Positions 22,551-33,087 are shown, numbered from the stretch's first letter. The stretch is 64,000 nt of DNA from an uncultured Paraburkholderia sp. (GCA_940746715.1 CALNWN010000005.1:62001-126000); one strand, 5' to 3'. The notes: generated from the letters alone by a model not told the origin. Numbers and translations: made by a program.

Positions 22551-22823
22551 AAGGCTTCTCCCTATCTCCATCCGGCGGCGGACTGGCGGCGGCACACTAC
22601 GCGTGCCGGCCATTCCGGTCGAGTGCCGGTTCAGTGATTAGGCATCAGCCAAAGAAGCATCACAATCGAAACTTTGTCATGCCGCGCATGCGTTTATTTC
22701 ATGGCTTGTGCGAAGGCGCAGCGCCGCGGGCGGGCGGGCGGCTGGCAGGCACGTTGGGCAGAAGAAAAGGCGGCGGGACATCGGGGCGGCATGACGGGAT
22801 GTGATGCGTCGTCCGCCAGCGCA

Positions 22824-24227
22824 TCACGCGTCGTCCATCAACCGCACCTTCACTTTCTTGCCCTTCACCTTGCCGGCGCTCAGCTTGCGGACTGCTTCAC
22901 GGGCAATGCTGCGTTCAACCGCCACATAGGTCGACATCTCCGTCACGTTGATCTTGCCGATCTGCGAACCGGCGAAACCGGCCTCGCCCGTCAGCGCGCC
23001 GAGCACGTCGCCGGGACGGATTTTTTCCTTGCGGCCGCCGAGAATCTGCAGCGTTTCCATGGGCGGCAAAAGCGGCTCATTGCTCGTTGCCGTGAGTTCG
23101 GACAGCTTGTGCCACTCGACCTCGCGCTTTTGAGCCTGCTCGATACCGCCCACACGCCCCATTTCGTCCATGCTCGCGAGGCTCAATGCCCAGCCTTCCT
23201 GATCGGCGCGGCCCGTGCGGCCGATCCGGTGCACGTGCACTTCAGGATCCGGCGTCACGTCAACGTTGATCACCGCCTCGAGTTGCGCGATGTCGAGGCC
23301 GCGCGCGGCGACGTCTGTGGCGACCAGCACCGAGCAGCTGCGATTCGCGAACTGGATCAGCACCTGATCGCGTTCGCGCTGATCGAGTTCGCCATGCAAC
23401 GCGAGCGCATGAAAACCCTGCGCGCGCAGCACGTCGAGCAGATCGCGGCACTGCTGCTTCGTGTTGCAAAACGCGAGCGTGCTCACCGGACGATAGTGGT
23501 TGAGCAGCAGCCCCACTGCATGCAGACGCTCGTCTTCGCTCACTTCATAGAAGCGCTGGCGGATCTTGGAATCGTCATGCCGCTCGGCCAGCTTCACTTC
23601 CTTCGGATTCCGGAGGAATTGCTGGCTGAGCTTGACAATACCTTCCGGATACGTCGCCGAGAAAAGCAGCGTTTGCCGCTCCTTCGGGCATTGCCTGACG
23701 ACGCTTGCGATGTCGTCGAAGAAACCCATGTCGAGCATGCGGTCCGCTTCGTCGAGCACGAGGGTATTGAGCGATTGCAACGGCAGGCTGCCGCGCTCAA
23801 GGTGATCCATGATGCGGCCCGGCGTGCCGACCACGATATGTGCGCCATGTTCGAGACTTGCGGTTTGCGGCCGCATCGGCGTGCCGCCGCACAAGGTCAG
23901 CACCTTGATGTTTTCTTCCGCGCGCGCGAGACGGCGGATTTCCTGCGTGACCTGATCGGCGAGTTCACGCGTCGGGCACAGCACCATGGCCTGCATGGCG
24001 AACTTACGCGCGTCGAGAACCGCGAGGAGGGCGAGCGAAAACGCCGCGGTCTTGCCGCTGCCCGTTTTTGCCTGCGTGATCAGATCGTGGCCGGCGAGCG
24101 CAATGGGCAGACTCGCGGCCTGAATGGGCGTCATCTCGACGTAGCCGAGCTGCGTGAGATTCGCGAGCGCGGCGGCCGGCAGCGGCAGTTGGCTGAACGG
24201 CGCGCCGGCCGTGATGGGACTGTTCAT
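22824..24227 (-). CDS. dbpA: ATP-dependent RNA helicase DbpA
   Basis: DEAD-box helicase acting in 50S subunit assembly through 23S rRNA hairpin 92. The motifs run in order: Q motif (FSQLPLP...GYVEMTPIQ), AKTGSGKT, PTRELA, GTPGR, VLDEADRMLDMGF, SATYP, then ATDVAARGLDI and HRIGRTGR. The C-terminal RNA-binding domain (GDVLGALTGEAGFAGSQIGKI, TYVAVERSIAREAV) identifies DbpA. The start MNSPITAGAPFSQL gives 467 aa. Intact. Confidence 0.95.
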   Translation of the reverse strand: MNSPITAGAPFSQLPLPAAALANLTQLGYVEMTPIQAASLPIALAGHDLITQAKTGSGKTAAFSLALLAVLDARKFAMQAMVLCPTRELADQVTQEIRRLARAEENIKVLTLCGGTPMRPQTASLEHGAHIVVGTPGRIMDHLERGSLPLQSLNTLVLDEADRMLDMGFFDDIASVVRQCPKERQTLLFSATYPEGIVKLSQQFLRNPKEVKLAERHDDSKIRQRFYEVSEDERLHAVGLLLNHYRPVSTLAFCNTKQQCRDLLDVLRAQGFHALALHGELDQRERDQVLIQFANRSCSVLVATDVAARGLDIAQLEAVINVDVTPDPEVHVHRIGRTGRADQEGWALSLASMDEMGRVGGIEQAQKREVEWHKLSELTATSNEPLLPPMETLQILGGRKEKIRPGDVLGALTGEAGFAGSQIGKINVTEMSTYVAVERSIAREAVRKLSAGKVKGKKVKVRLMDDA

Positions 24228-24283
24228 AAGATGATGACTCGTGATCGGCTCGTGGCCGAAAGAAAAATACGGGCGAGTGACGC

Positions 24284-24484
24284 TTATTCGGCCATGAGCC
24301 CGAGTGACGGACGGCCTTCCATCTGCTCGTACAGCACCGAGCCGTCGTCCCCTTCGAAACGTTCGACGTAATTGCGCGCGCCGCACAGCGGGCAACGGAA
24401 AAGCAGCCTCTGCCCCTCGTTTTTGATGACGACGTCCGACTGCTCCCACTGCGCGCCGCAGGACTGATTTCTGCATGTAAACAC
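24284..24484 (-). CDS. Small zinc-ribbon protein
   Basis: 66 aa starting at a GTG preceded by GGAGAAG: VFTCRNQSCGAQWEQSDVV and LLFRCPLCGARNYVERF give four Cys in a CX4C...CX2C ribbon. Its function is not known to me. It lies 57 nt upstream of dbpA on the same strand, so it may share that transcript. The frame upstream is also open into the decayed cadR gene, but only because cadR is frameshifted; the ribosome site at GTG supports a separate gene. Confidence 0.6.
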   Translation of the reverse strand: MFTCRNQSCGAQWEQSDVVIKNEGQRLLFRCPLCGARNYVERFEGDDGSVLYEQMEGRPSLGLMAE

Positions 24485-24524
24485 GTTGCTTCTCCAACTG
24501 GATTCGATTGTTGATTCGGCTGGC

Positions 24525-24558
24525 GGCATAAACCGAGATGCCGCATTAACCGAGATGC
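24525..24558. repeat. 16-bp tandem repeat at the 3' end of cadR
   Basis: GCATAAACCGAGATGC and GCATTAACCGAGATGC, period 17 bp, one mismatch; the second copy contains the native cadR stop codon. Confidence 0.6.
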
Positions 24559-24975
24559 GTGCCGCGCGCGGCGCGCTCACGTCCATTTCGCTCAGACCCT
24601 GCACGATGCCGCAGTCTTCGACTGCCTGCTCGCCATGACATTGCTCGCGCAGCGCTTGCAGTTGCGCTTTTAACTGCTGCAATTCGTCGATACGCGTATC
24701 GACGTGCGCAACATGCTCGTCGATCAGGTCGTTGACGCCGCCGCAGCCGTTGGCCGGCGCGTCGGTCAGACTGAGCAGCGCGCGGATTTCGTCGTGCGTC
24801 ATGTCGAGCGCGCGGCAATTGCGAATGAAGCGCAACCGCTCGACGTGCTTCACCGTATAGCTGCGGTAATTGGCCTCGGTACGCTCCGCTTCGGGCAACA
24901 GCCCTTCCTCTTCTCGTAGAAGCGGATGGTTTCGGTCGTGCAATGGGCGATTTTCGCCAATTCGCCGATTTTCAT
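24546..24975 (-). pseudogene. cadR: MerR-family heavy-metal regulator (CadR/PbrR type), two frame breaks
   Basis: MerR regulator that senses Cd/Pb/Zn and activates the divergent efflux pump. The N-terminal HTH (MKIGELAKIAHCTTETIRFYE) and dimer helix are clear. The metal-site Cys residues are present (FIRNCRALD, LREQCHGEQAVEDCG). The frame breaks near 24920 in a GAGAAGAGGAAGGG purine tract, and again near 24572, where the family ending RGTHLG with its stop lies in another frame. Read without the second correction, the ORF runs on into the zinc-ribbon gene. Total about 143 codons, the expected size. Confidence 0.8.
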
Positions 24976-24994
24976 GGACCCTCCGATACCGGCC

Positions 24995-25025
24995 TTGACC
25001 TTGTAGTGGCTTCAAGGTGTTTACT
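24995..25025 (+). promoter_or_regulatory. MerR-type promoter/operator between cadR and the P-type ATPase
   Basis: -35 TTGACC and -10 TTTACT are separated by 19 bp, the overlong spacer typical of MerR-family promoters. Inside it lies the inverted repeat ACCTTG-N9-CAAGGT, the expected CadR/PbrR operator. It looks intact. Confidence 0.75.
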
Positions 25026-25053
25026 AGACCACAAATCCAACGAGGAAGCCACC

Positions 25054-27351
25054 ATGCAGCACGCGCACAAGGCGAACGCCGACCGCGGTGAACAGAACGA
25101 AACCGGTGCCGATCAGCAAGAGCATCGCCATGAAAAGCCCGCGCACGACCCTGCATGCGGCCGCTGCTGCGGCGCGGCCGGCCCTGCCCCGATGCCGCGC
25201 TGCGAGCCGATTTGCCGCCGCCATCCGAAGCCGTGAACGGCGACGTGCGCACGGCAATCCGCATCATGCAAATGGATTGTCCGACCGAAGAAGCGTTGAT
25301 CCGCAAGAAGTTGAGCCGCATGGCGGACGTGCGCAGCATGGAGTTCAATCTGATGCAGCGGGTGCTGACCGTCGTGCACGCGCCCGCTGCGCTCGACCCG
25401 GTTCTCGGCGCGCTGCGTTCGCTGGACTTCACGCCGGAAATCGCCGAGGCAAACTCGCACGGCGCGTCGAAGACCGCGCACGACGGGCCACGTGCGCCGG
25501 GCAGCGCAGGCTCGGCGCACCCGTCTGGATAGCAGCCCAGCGCTCGCGGTCGTCGCCATCGGCTCCTGCGGGCTCACAACCTACCGCAAGGGCTGGCTCG
25601 CCCTTCGCCATGGCAACCTCAACATCAATGCGTTGATGAGCATCGCGGTGACCGGCGCGCTGACCCTCGGTCAATGGCCGGAAGCGGCGATGGTGATGGT
25701 GCTCTTCACCGTCGCCGAATTGATCGAGGCCAGGTCACTCGACCGCGCCCGCCATGCCATTCAGGGATTGATGCAACTCACGCCCGAGCAGGCGAGCGTG
25801 CAGCAACCGGGCGGCGGCTGGCGGCCCACGGCCATCAAGGCCATCGCGCCGGGCGCGCTGGTTCGCGTGAAGCCCGGCGAGCGCATCGCGCTCGATGGAG
25901 AAATCGTCACCGGACGCACGAGTGTGGACCAGGCGCCCATTACCGGAGAAAGCCTGCCCGTCGACAAGAACGTGGGCGACGCGGTGTTCGCGGGCACCAT
26001 CAACCAGACCGGCTCGTTCGATTATCGCGTGACGGCCGCAGCCGGCAATACGACGCTTGTGCGCATCATCCATGCGGTCGAGGAAGCGCAGGCCACCAAA
26101 GCGCCCACGCAACGGTTCGTTGATCAGTTCGCGTGCATCTTCTATACGCCGCTCGTGTTCGCCGTCGCGCTCGCGGTGGCGCTGGTGCCGCCGCTCGTTT
26201 TCGGCGAAATGTGGCAGACGTGGATCTACAAGGCGCTCGTGATGCTCGTGATCGCGTGTCCGTGCGCGCTCGTCATTTCGACGCCGGTCACCATCGTCAG
26301 CGGTCTCGCGGCGGCCGCGCGCAAGGGCATTCTGATCAAGGGCGGCACTTATCTCGAGCAGGGCCGCAAGCTGCGCCGCCTCGCGTTCGACAAAACCGGC
26401 ACGATTACGCACGGCAAACCGGTACAGACCGACTTCGCTATCATTGCCGACGCGGATGCGGATACGGATGCGCGCTCCGACACCAACATCAATGCCGGCA
26501 CTCGCGCCGCACTTTGCCGCGCGCTCGCCGCGAGTCTTGCGGCGCGCTCGGACCATCCCGTGTCGATGGCGATTGCGAACACCGCGCAAAAAGACGGCGT
26601 CACAACGCTTGCTGTGGATTCATTCGAAGCACTCGCCGGACGCGGCGTCCGCGGCGAAATAGACGGCCTCACCTACTGGCTGGGCAATCATCGGCTGGCC
26701 GAAGAACTCGGACGCTGCTCGCCTTCGCTCGAAGCACGGCTCGACGCGCTCGAGCGCCATGGCAAAACCGTCGTACTCCTCAGCGATGCCCGACGCGTGC
26801 TCGCGCTTTTCGCCGTCGCGGATACCGTCAAGGAGACAAGCCGCGCCGCTATCGCCGATTTGCACCGCATGGGCACCGGCACGGCCATGCTCACCGGCGA
26901 CAATCCGCACACGGCCGTGGCAATCGCCGAACAGGCGGGGATCGACGAAACGCGCGGCAATCAGCTGCCGCAAGACAAGCTCGACGCTGTCGCGCAATGG
27001 TCTGCTGAAGGCGCGAGCGTCGGCATGGTCGGCGACGGCATCAACGACGCACCCGCGCTGGCGCGCGCGGACATCGGCTTCGCGATGGACGCAATGGGCA
27101 CCGGCACCGCGATCGAAACCGCGGACGTCGCGTTGATGGACGACAATCTGCGCAAGGTCCCGCTCTTCATCCGCCTGTCGAAGGCGACGCATGCGGTGCT
27201 CGTGCAAAACATCGCGCTCGCGCTCGGCATCAAAAGCGTCTTTCTGGTGTTGGCCGTGATGGGTCTCGGCACCATGTGGATGGCCGTGTTCGCCGACGTC
27301 GGCGCGAGCCTGCTGGTTGTCGCGAACGGCTTGCGGCTGCTGAGAAAATAA
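25054..27351 (+). pseudogene. cadA: Cd/Zn/Pb P1B-type ATPase, frameshifts and loss of first membrane helix
   Basis: Heavy-metal efflux pump. A His-rich N terminus (MQHAHKANADRG) and a heavy-metal-associated domain (IRIMQMDCPTEEALIRKKL, metal ligand in DCPTE) precede the pump. The ATPase core is intact: VLFTVAELIEARSLDRA, TGES, CPC in IACPCALVIST, phosphorylation site AFDKTGTIT, TGDNPHT and MVGDGINDAPAL. Upstream the frame changes near 25190 and again near 25510, and between GPRAPGSAGS and ALAVVAIGSC the first transmembrane helix seems missing (LGAPVWIA survives in another frame). CPC with this HMA type points to Cd/Zn/Pb rather than Cu. Confidence 0.82.
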
Positions 27352-27400
27352 ACGCGGGCGCTCTCCCGCGCAGCGTGATGCGCGAGGCGTCGAAAACGGG

Positions 27401-28465
27401 CTAGTGCGCGAACGAGCGGTTGCTGGTGGCAGAATGCGCGCCGATCGCAGCCTTCAAGGTATCCGAAGGCCGCATCCCGAAGAGCTTGCGATAATCGGTC
27501 GCAAACTGGCTCATGTGCCAGAAACCCCAGGCGGCCGCGACGTCCTGCACCGAGCGCGAATCGCGCGATGCGTTGCAGAGATCGCGCCGCGCGCCGTTCA
27601 GGCGGATCGCGCGCACGTAGTGGGCGGGGGCCATACCGAGCACGTCCTGAAAGCAGTACTGCAACGTGCGCCGGCTGACATGCAGCCGCTCGCACAGCTC
27701 GGGCACGCCGACCGCGCGGTCGCGGTTGGCGAGCACATAGTCGCGCGCCTCGGCGACGATCGACTGGCGGCGCACGCGCGTCGGCATCGCAAGCGGTTCA
27801 CGCGACGCGGGCAATGCGCCCGCATCGAACAGCGAGGCCAGCACCGCGGCTTGCAAGCTCGCGCGCGCGGGCGAGGACAAAGGCGCGCCGCTCGCCGCGC
27901 TCTGCACGAGAAGCTCACGCAACGAAGCACATAAACGCTCCTTGCGCTCCATGCCGACGGGCACGACCTCAGTGTGCGTCAACTGCTCTGCCAGCACGAC
28001 GTGTTCGACATCCGCTGCATAACGGCGCAACACGTCACCCTTCACGACCACGCCAAAAATCTCGTAGCCCGCCGACGTCAGCAGTTCGAACTCGATGCCG
28101 CCAGGACGAAACGCGAGTGCATCGCCGGCAATGATCTGCGCGTCGATGCGGCCCGAGCCCGCACGGCACGTCGGAATGCCGAACCAGTACGCGTCTTTTT
28201 GCACCTCGCAGGTTTGCCGAAGCGTGTGGCTCGTCGTTTCGACGAACACCTGCATGTGAGCGAGACACAGCTCCGTCAAGCCGCCGACAAAGCTGCCTGC
28301 GGTCAGCTGGTCGTAGGTCTGATGCCAGCCGTGAAGGTTGCGCGCCTGCTCGTCCGCATCGTGAGCAATACGGGTCTGCACGCGGAAGCTCGGTTGCGGC
28401 GCGCGCGCTGAAGCTGCAGGGTTCACTGAGCTTGCGAGGGTGTCGCTGAAGGTTTCGATCGTCAT
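27401..28465 (-). CDS. eutR: AraC-family regulator (EutR-like)
   Basis: 354-aa AraC/XylS regulator. The C-terminal double HTH (VGVPELCERLHVSRRTLQYCF; VQDVAAAWGFWHMSQFATDYRKLFGMRPSDTL) is complete. An N-terminal ligand domain of the EutR type covers about 230 residues (FWFGIP-like DAYWFGIPTCRAG, GDALAFRPGGIEFEL). It is divergent from the aldehyde dehydrogenase gene and near eutBC and the permease, so control of ethanolamine use is the likely job. The symbol is by resemblance and context. Intact. Confidence 0.75.
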   Translation of the reverse strand: MTIETFSDTLASSVNPAASARAPQPSFRVQTRIAHDADEQARNLHGWHQTYDQLTAGSFVGGLTELCLAHMQVFVETTSHTLRQTCEVQKDAYWFGIPTCRAGSGRIDAQIIAGDALAFRPGGIEFELLTSAGYEIFGVVVKGDVLRRYAADVEHVVLAEQLTHTEVVPVGMERKERLCASLRELLVQSAASGAPLSSPARASLQAAVLASLFDAGALPASREPLAMPTRVRRQSIVAEARDYVLANRDRAVGVPELCERLHVSRRTLQYCFQDVLGMAPAHYVRAIRLNGARRDLCNASRDSRSVQDVAAAWGFWHMSQFATDYRKLFGMRPSDTLKAAIGAHSATSNRSFAH

Positions 28466-28569
28466 GGCGAATCCGCGCGATGGATTATCGAAGAGAAAAA
28501 CAAAGCAAGTCCCATGCCGATCGTGCGCGGCCGATCATCGCGCCGATTGCTCCAGCATGGGCCAGGCCC

Positions 28570-28588
28570 CTGTTCAATTCGTGAACAG
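28570..28588. promoter_or_regulatory. Inverted repeat between the regulator and aldehyde dehydrogenase genes
   Basis: CTGTTCAATTCGTGAACAG, 7-bp perfect arms with a 5-nt centre, 134 nt upstream of the -24/-12 element; placed like an upstream activator site. Confidence 0.5.
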
Positions 28589-28703
28589 CAACAACAGCAC
28601 TGCTCAGAAACGACGCGCCCGCCTGTTGCCTGGTCGAGCCTCGACCCCACGCCGCGGTGCGCCCGTGCCTGCCGCGCGTGCACGGCTCACCAGCCAGGTG
28701 CAT

Positions 28704-28719
28704 TGGCATGCTTCTGGCT
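28704..28719 (+). promoter_or_regulatory. Candidate sigma-54 (-24/-12) promoter
   Basis: TGGCATGCTTCTGGCT keeps the GG-N10-GC core and most of TGGCACG-N4-TTGCW. It lies about 90 nt upstream of the aldehyde dehydrogenase start. The 345-nt gap holds this site and the inverted repeat, and no gene. Confidence 0.45.
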
Positions 28720-28809
28720 CTAAGGGTCTCGCGGCCAGCTTCAACGGATTGCAACCGAGCGCGACATCGCGCCGACTATAGCCCATTCAAACATGTGAGG
28801 AGCACTGAG

Positions 28810-30330
28810 ATGAATCACGCGGAGATGCAGTTTCTGACGACCGAATTCCCGTACAAAAAGCAGTATGCGAACTTTATCGGCGGCGAATGGGTGAAGCCGG
28901 TGAGTAGCGAGTACTTCGACAATGTGTCGCCGATCACGGGCGAGCCGTTCACTTCCATTCCACGCTCGCGTGAGGCCGACGTCGAACTCGCGCTGGATGC
29001 CGCGCACCGCGTGAAAGCCGCGTGGGGCAAGACCTCGACGACGGATCGCGCGAACATTCTGAACCGCATTGCCGACCGCATGGAAGCGAACCTGCAGCGC
29101 CTCGCGGTCGCTGAAACGATCGACAACGGCAAGCCGCTGCGCGAAACGATGGCCGCCGACATTCCGCTTGCTATCGACCACTTCCGCTACTTCGCCGGCG
29201 CCGTGCGGGCGCAGGAAGGCTCGATCTCCGAGATCGACGACGACACGGTGGCCTATCACTTTCACGAGCCGCTCGGCGTGGTCGGTCAAATCATTCCGTG
29301 GAATTTCCCGATTCTGATGGCGGTGTGGAAACTCGCCCCCGCGCTCGCGGCCGGCAATTGCGTCGTGCTCAAACCCGCCGAGCAAACGCCCGCGTCGATT
29401 CTCGTGCTCGTCGAACTGATTCAGGACCTGCTGCCCGCAGGCGTGCTGAATGTGGTGAACGGCTTAGGTCTGGAAGCAGGCAAACCGCTCGCCTCCAGCA
29501 AGCGCATCGCAAAGATCGCGTTCACCGGCGAAACCACCACCGGTCGCCTGATCATGCAGTACGCGAGCCAGAACATCATTCCGGTCACGCTTGAACTGGG
29601 CGGCAAGAGCCCGAACATCTTTTTCGCCGACGTCATGAGTCAGGACGACAGCTACTTCGACAAAGCGCTCGAAGGCTTCGCAATGTTCGCGTTGAATCAG
29701 GGCGAAGTGTGCACGTGCCCTTCGCGCATATTGATCGATGAAAAGATTTACGACCGCTTCATGGAGCGCGCGTTGAAACGCGTCGCGGCGATCACGCAGG
29801 GTCATCCGCTGGATACGAAGACGATGATCGGCGCGCAAGCTTCGCAGGAGCAGTTAGAGAAGATCTTGTCGTATGTCGATCTCGGCAAACAGGAAGGCGC
29901 CGAGTGCCTGATCGGCGGCGAACGCAACGTGCTCGGCGGCGAACTGAGCAAGGGCTATTACGTGAAGCCCACTGTGTTCCGCGGTAACAACAAGATGCGC
30001 ATCTTCCAGGAAGAGATCTTCGGGCCGGTCGTGTCGGTCACGACGTTCAAGACCGAAGAAGAAGCGCTCGAAATCGCCAACGACACGCTGTACGGTCTCG
30101 GCGCGGGCGTCTGGACACGCGACGGCACGCGCGCCTATCGCTTCGGCCGGCAGATTCAGGCAGGCCGCGTGTGGACCAATTGCTATCACGCATATCCGGC
30201 CCACGCGGCGTTTGGCGGCTACAAGCAATCGGGCATTGGCCGCGAAAATCACAAGATGATGCTCGACCATTATCAGCAGACCAAGAACCTGCTCGTGAGC
30301 TACAGCGAGAAGCCGCTCGGTTTCTTCTAA
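28810..30330 (+). CDS. NAD-dependent aldehyde dehydrogenase (ExaC/AldB type)
   Basis: 506-aa aldehyde dehydrogenase oxidising acetaldehyde or similar aldehydes to the acid. The catalytic Cys lies in [15 protein letters not shown], the general-base Glu in [14 protein letters not shown], and the NAD motif in [12 protein letters not shown], with [22 protein letters not shown] upstream. Acetaldehyde is the product of ethanolamine ammonia-lyase, so this enzyme fits the eut context. The start [13 protein letters not shown] follows GGAG. It is followed 72 nt later by a DUF779 gene, a common pairing for this ALDH subgroup. Intact. Confidence 0.92.
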   Translation: MNHAEMQFLTTEFPYKKQYANFIGGEWVKPVSSEYFDNVSPITGEPFTSIPRSREADVELALDAAHRVKAAWGKTSTTDRANILNRIADRMEANLQRLAVAETIDNGKPLRETMAADIPLAIDHFRYFAGAVRAQEGSISEIDDDTVAYHFHEPLGVVGQIIPWNFPILMAVWKLAPALAAGNCVVLKPAEQTPASILVLVELIQDLLPAGVLNVVNGLGLEAGKPLASSKRIAKIAFTGETTTGRLIMQYASQNIIPVTLELGGKSPNIFFADVMSQDDSYFDKALEGFAMFALNQGEVCTCPSRILIDEKIYDRFMERALKRVAAITQGHPLDTKTMIGAQASQEQLEKILSYVDLGKQEGAECLIGGERNVLGGELSKGYYVKPTVFRGNNKMRIFQEEIFGPVVSVTTFKTEEEALEIANDTLYGLGAGVWTRDGTRAYRFGRQIQAGRVWTNCYHAYPAHAAFGGYKQSGIGRENHKMMLDHYQQTKNLLVSYSEKPLGFF

Positions 30331-30402
30331 GCGCGCAACGGTTGCGGTTGTGTTCAAGCGGGCCGCCTTGCGCGGCTCGCTTTATTTCTGCGAGAATATA
30401 CG

Positions 30403-30798
30403 ATGGCCGACAAACAAGAAGTGGCTCGCGTAATTGCAACGCCTGCCGCAATCGAGCTGATTGACAGATTGCGCGCGGAGCATGGCGACGTGCTGTTCCA
30501 TCGATCCGGTGGATGCTGCGACGGCAGCGCGCCGATGCTGTTTCCGCGCAGCGAATTCATGGTCGGTTCGTCCGACGTGAAGCTCGGCACGCTCGCAGGC
30601 GTGCCGTTTTACATGAGCGATTCGCAGTTCGAGTACTGGCAGCACACACAGTTGATTATCGACGTGGTGCCGGGCAACGGCGGCATGTTCTCTCTGGAAC
30701 GCCCGACGGGTTTGCGCTTTCTCACGCGCTCGCGTCTATTTGACGACGACGAGAACGCGTGGCTCGAATCGCACCCCGTGCAACGCGCCGATGCGTGA
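30403..30798 (+). CDS. DUF779 family protein
   Basis: 131 aa matching DUF779: VLFHRSGGCCDGSAPMLFP, GVPFYMSDSQFEYWQHTQL and DVVPGNGGMFSLE. The biochemical role is unknown. Genes of this family often follow an ALDH of the AldB/ExaC type, as here, suggesting a helper or metal-related role for that enzyme. Convergent with eutC, 9 nt apart. Intact. Confidence 0.85.
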   Translation: MADKQEVARVIATPAAIELIDRLRAEHGDVLFHRSGGCCDGSAPMLFPRSEFMVGSSDVKLGTLAGVPFYMSDSQFEYWQHTQLIIDVVPGNGGMFSLERPTGLRFLTRSRLFDDDENAWLESHPVQRADA

Positions 30799-30806
30799 AT
30801 GCGCTT

Positions 30807-31643
30807 CTAGGTTGCGCTGGCGGTTGCGCCGGGGCTGGGCGGTGTGGGGCTGGAGTTTGCCTCGCCGCCGATCACGGGCGCTGCTGGCGCAGCGGGCAGC
30901 GACGCGTCGCTGTCATCTTTCAGTCCGACGCCGGTGAGGCCGAGACGCCGCGCATGCGTGAACAGATAGTGCAACTTGTGGGCAGCCAACGGATAGTCGA
31001 GTCCCTCCGGACGCACGTTGGAAATGCAATTGCGCTGCGCGTCGCTGCATCCCACTTTCGGCGCATACGTGAGGTAGATGCCGAGGCTATCGGGCGAACT
31101 GAGGCCAGGCCGCTCGCCAATCAGCATCACCACGATCTTCGCGTGCAGCAGCTCGCCGATCTCGTCGCCGAGTGCAACACGCGCTTGCCGCGCGACGACG
31201 ATGGGACCGATCTTCCAATCCGCGAGTTGCGGCACGGCGGCTTGCAGCAGCGGAACGGCCTGCTTCGATGCGGCGAAGGCCGACAAGCCGTCGCCAATCA
31301 CGAACACGACATCCGGCGATTCGTTCGCTAACTGCGCGAGTACGGCACGGCTCTCGTCCGACAGGCGCCGCCCGAGATCCGGGCGCCGCAAGTAATGCTC
31401 GCGATCGGGCGCGGCGCTATGCACGTCGAGCGTTGTGAAGTTGAGCGCATGCAACTGCTCATGCAATGCCTCGGTGTCCAGCGGATGATGCACGGCGTCG
31501 CGCGCATGCGCATGCGCATGCGAAAGATTGAACGCGAGCAAAGGCACAGTCGGCACGCTGTTGCCCGCGCGGCCCAACGCAATGCGCGCATTGGTGAGCT
31601 GGCGCAGTGCATTCCACGGGTTCTTGTCGACGAAATCGCTCAT
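30807..31643 (-). CDS. eutC: Ethanolamine ammonia-lyase small subunit
   Basis: 278-aa small subunit of the adenosylcobalamin enzyme that splits ethanolamine to acetaldehyde and ammonia. Recognised by NPWNALRQLTNARIALGRAGNS, VFVIGDGLSAFA, KIVVMLIGERPGLSSPDSLGIY and the Cys-bearing KVGCSDAQRNCISNVRPEGL. The start MSDFVDKNPW overlaps the eutB stop by 4 nt (ATGA). A SHAHAHARDAVHH run encoded by GCATGC repeats and an Ala/Pro-rich tail are minor oddities. Intact, unlike its partner. Confidence 0.92.
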   Translation of the reverse strand: MSDFVDKNPWNALRQLTNARIALGRAGNSVPTVPLLAFNLSHAHAHARDAVHHPLDTEALHEQLHALNFTTLDVHSAAPDREHYLRRPDLGRRLSDESRAVLAQLANESPDVVFVIGDGLSAFAASKQAVPLLQAAVPQLADWKIGPIVVARQARVALGDEIGELLHAKIVVMLIGERPGLSSPDSLGIYLTYAPKVGCSDAQRNCISNVRPEGLDYPLAAHKLHYLFTHARRLGLTGVGLKDDSDASLPAAPAAPVIGGEANSSPTPPSPGATASAT

Positions 31644-33032
31644 GCGATGCCCATCCAGTCGCGCGCGCCCTCGAGCAGCGGTTGCTGTGTCGATGCGCTG
31701 AGCAGCGCGCCGCGTGCGTCGGTGATCTGCATCGACTCGAGCCATTCCTCGAATTCGGGCGCGCGGCGCAGGCCGAGCACGTCGCGCACATACAGTGCGT
31801 CATGAAAAGACGTGCTTTGATAATTGAGCATCACGTCGTCTGCGCCCGGAATGCCCATGATGAAGTTGATGCCCGCGACGCCGAGCAGCGTGAGCAGGTT
31901 GTCCATGTCGTCCTGATCGGCTTCCGCGTGGTTCGTGTAGCAGATGTCGCAGCCCATCGGCACGCCGAGCAGCTTGCCGCAGAAGTGATCTTCGAGACCG
32001 GCGCGCGTAATCTGCTTGCCGTCGTACAGGTATTCAGGGCCGATGAAACCCACCACCGTGTTCACCAGAAACGGGTTGAACTTGCGCGCGACCGCATACG
32101 CGCGCACTTCGCACGTTTGCTGATCGACGCCGAAATGCGCGTCCGCGGAGAGCGCGCTGCCCTGCCCCGTTTCGAAGTACATCAGATTGCTGCCGACTGT
32201 GCCTCGTTTGAGCGACAGTCCCGCTTCATACGCTTCCTGCAGCAGCGCAAGCGAAATGCCGAAACCGGCGTTGGCTTTTTCCGTGCCTGCAATCGACTGA
32301 AACACGAGGTCGACGGGCGCGCCTTTTTCGATTGCGGCAATCGTATTGGTGACGTGCGTGAGCACACAGGATTGCGTGGCACCTAGTAGCGCTGACGAAA
32401 GTCGTCGATCATCAGCAGCAGCTTCGTGATGGCGGCGAGATTGTCGCTGGCCGGATTGATGCCGATCATTGCATCGCCACAGCCGTACATGAGGCCGTCG
32501 AGCATGGAGGCAGCAATGCCTTTGACGTCATCCGTCGGATGATTGGGGCAGACGCACCGACATGCGGCCCGGCAGGCCCACGGTATTGCGAAAGCGCGTG
32601 ATCACCGGACGTTTGCGCGCCGCCGCGATCAGATCCTGATTGCGCATCAGCTTCGAAACAGCGGCCACCATTTCCGGCGTGAGACCCGCGGCGATACGTG
32701 TGAGCGCGTCCCCATCCGTCGACGTGCTCAAGAGCCAGTTGCGAAAGTCGCCCACCGTCAGATGCGAAATTTCGGCGAATGCTTGCGGCGAATGCGTGTC
32801 GATCACAAGACGCGTGACCTCGTCGCTTTCGTAGGGAATCAGCGCTTCATTCAGGAAGTTGCGCAACGGCACCTGCGCCAAGGCCAGTTTCGCGGCGACG
32901 CGTTCCTCCTCGCTTTGCCGCCGCGACGCCCGCGAGCTGATCGCCGGAACGTTGCGGGCTCGCCTTCGCCATGAGTGTTTTCAGATCGGCAAAGCGATAC
33001 GTTCGGCTGCCGATTGTCTCCGTATAGCTCAT
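31640..33032 (-). pseudogene. eutB: Ethanolamine ammonia-lyase large subunit, frameshifts and stop
   Basis: Large subunit carrying the cobalamin site. Order of pieces: MSYTETIGSRTYRFADLKTL to QLAGVAA (frame breaks near 32900), then LAQVPLRNFLNEALIPYESD to GLPGRMSVRL (break near 32555), then the stretch with GCGDAMIGINPASDNL and DDFRQRY. There TAG stands where Gln is expected (near 32382) and one base is missing just after. The rest, SCVLTHVTNTIAAIEKG to DWMGIA, is open. At least three indels and one nonsense change mean no EutB, so ethanolamine breakdown is probably lost. Confidence 0.88.
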
Positions 33033-33087
33033 CTTTTACGACTCCAGCTTGCGACTGCAGCCGCTGCGCGTGCAGCGGCGTGGTCCG

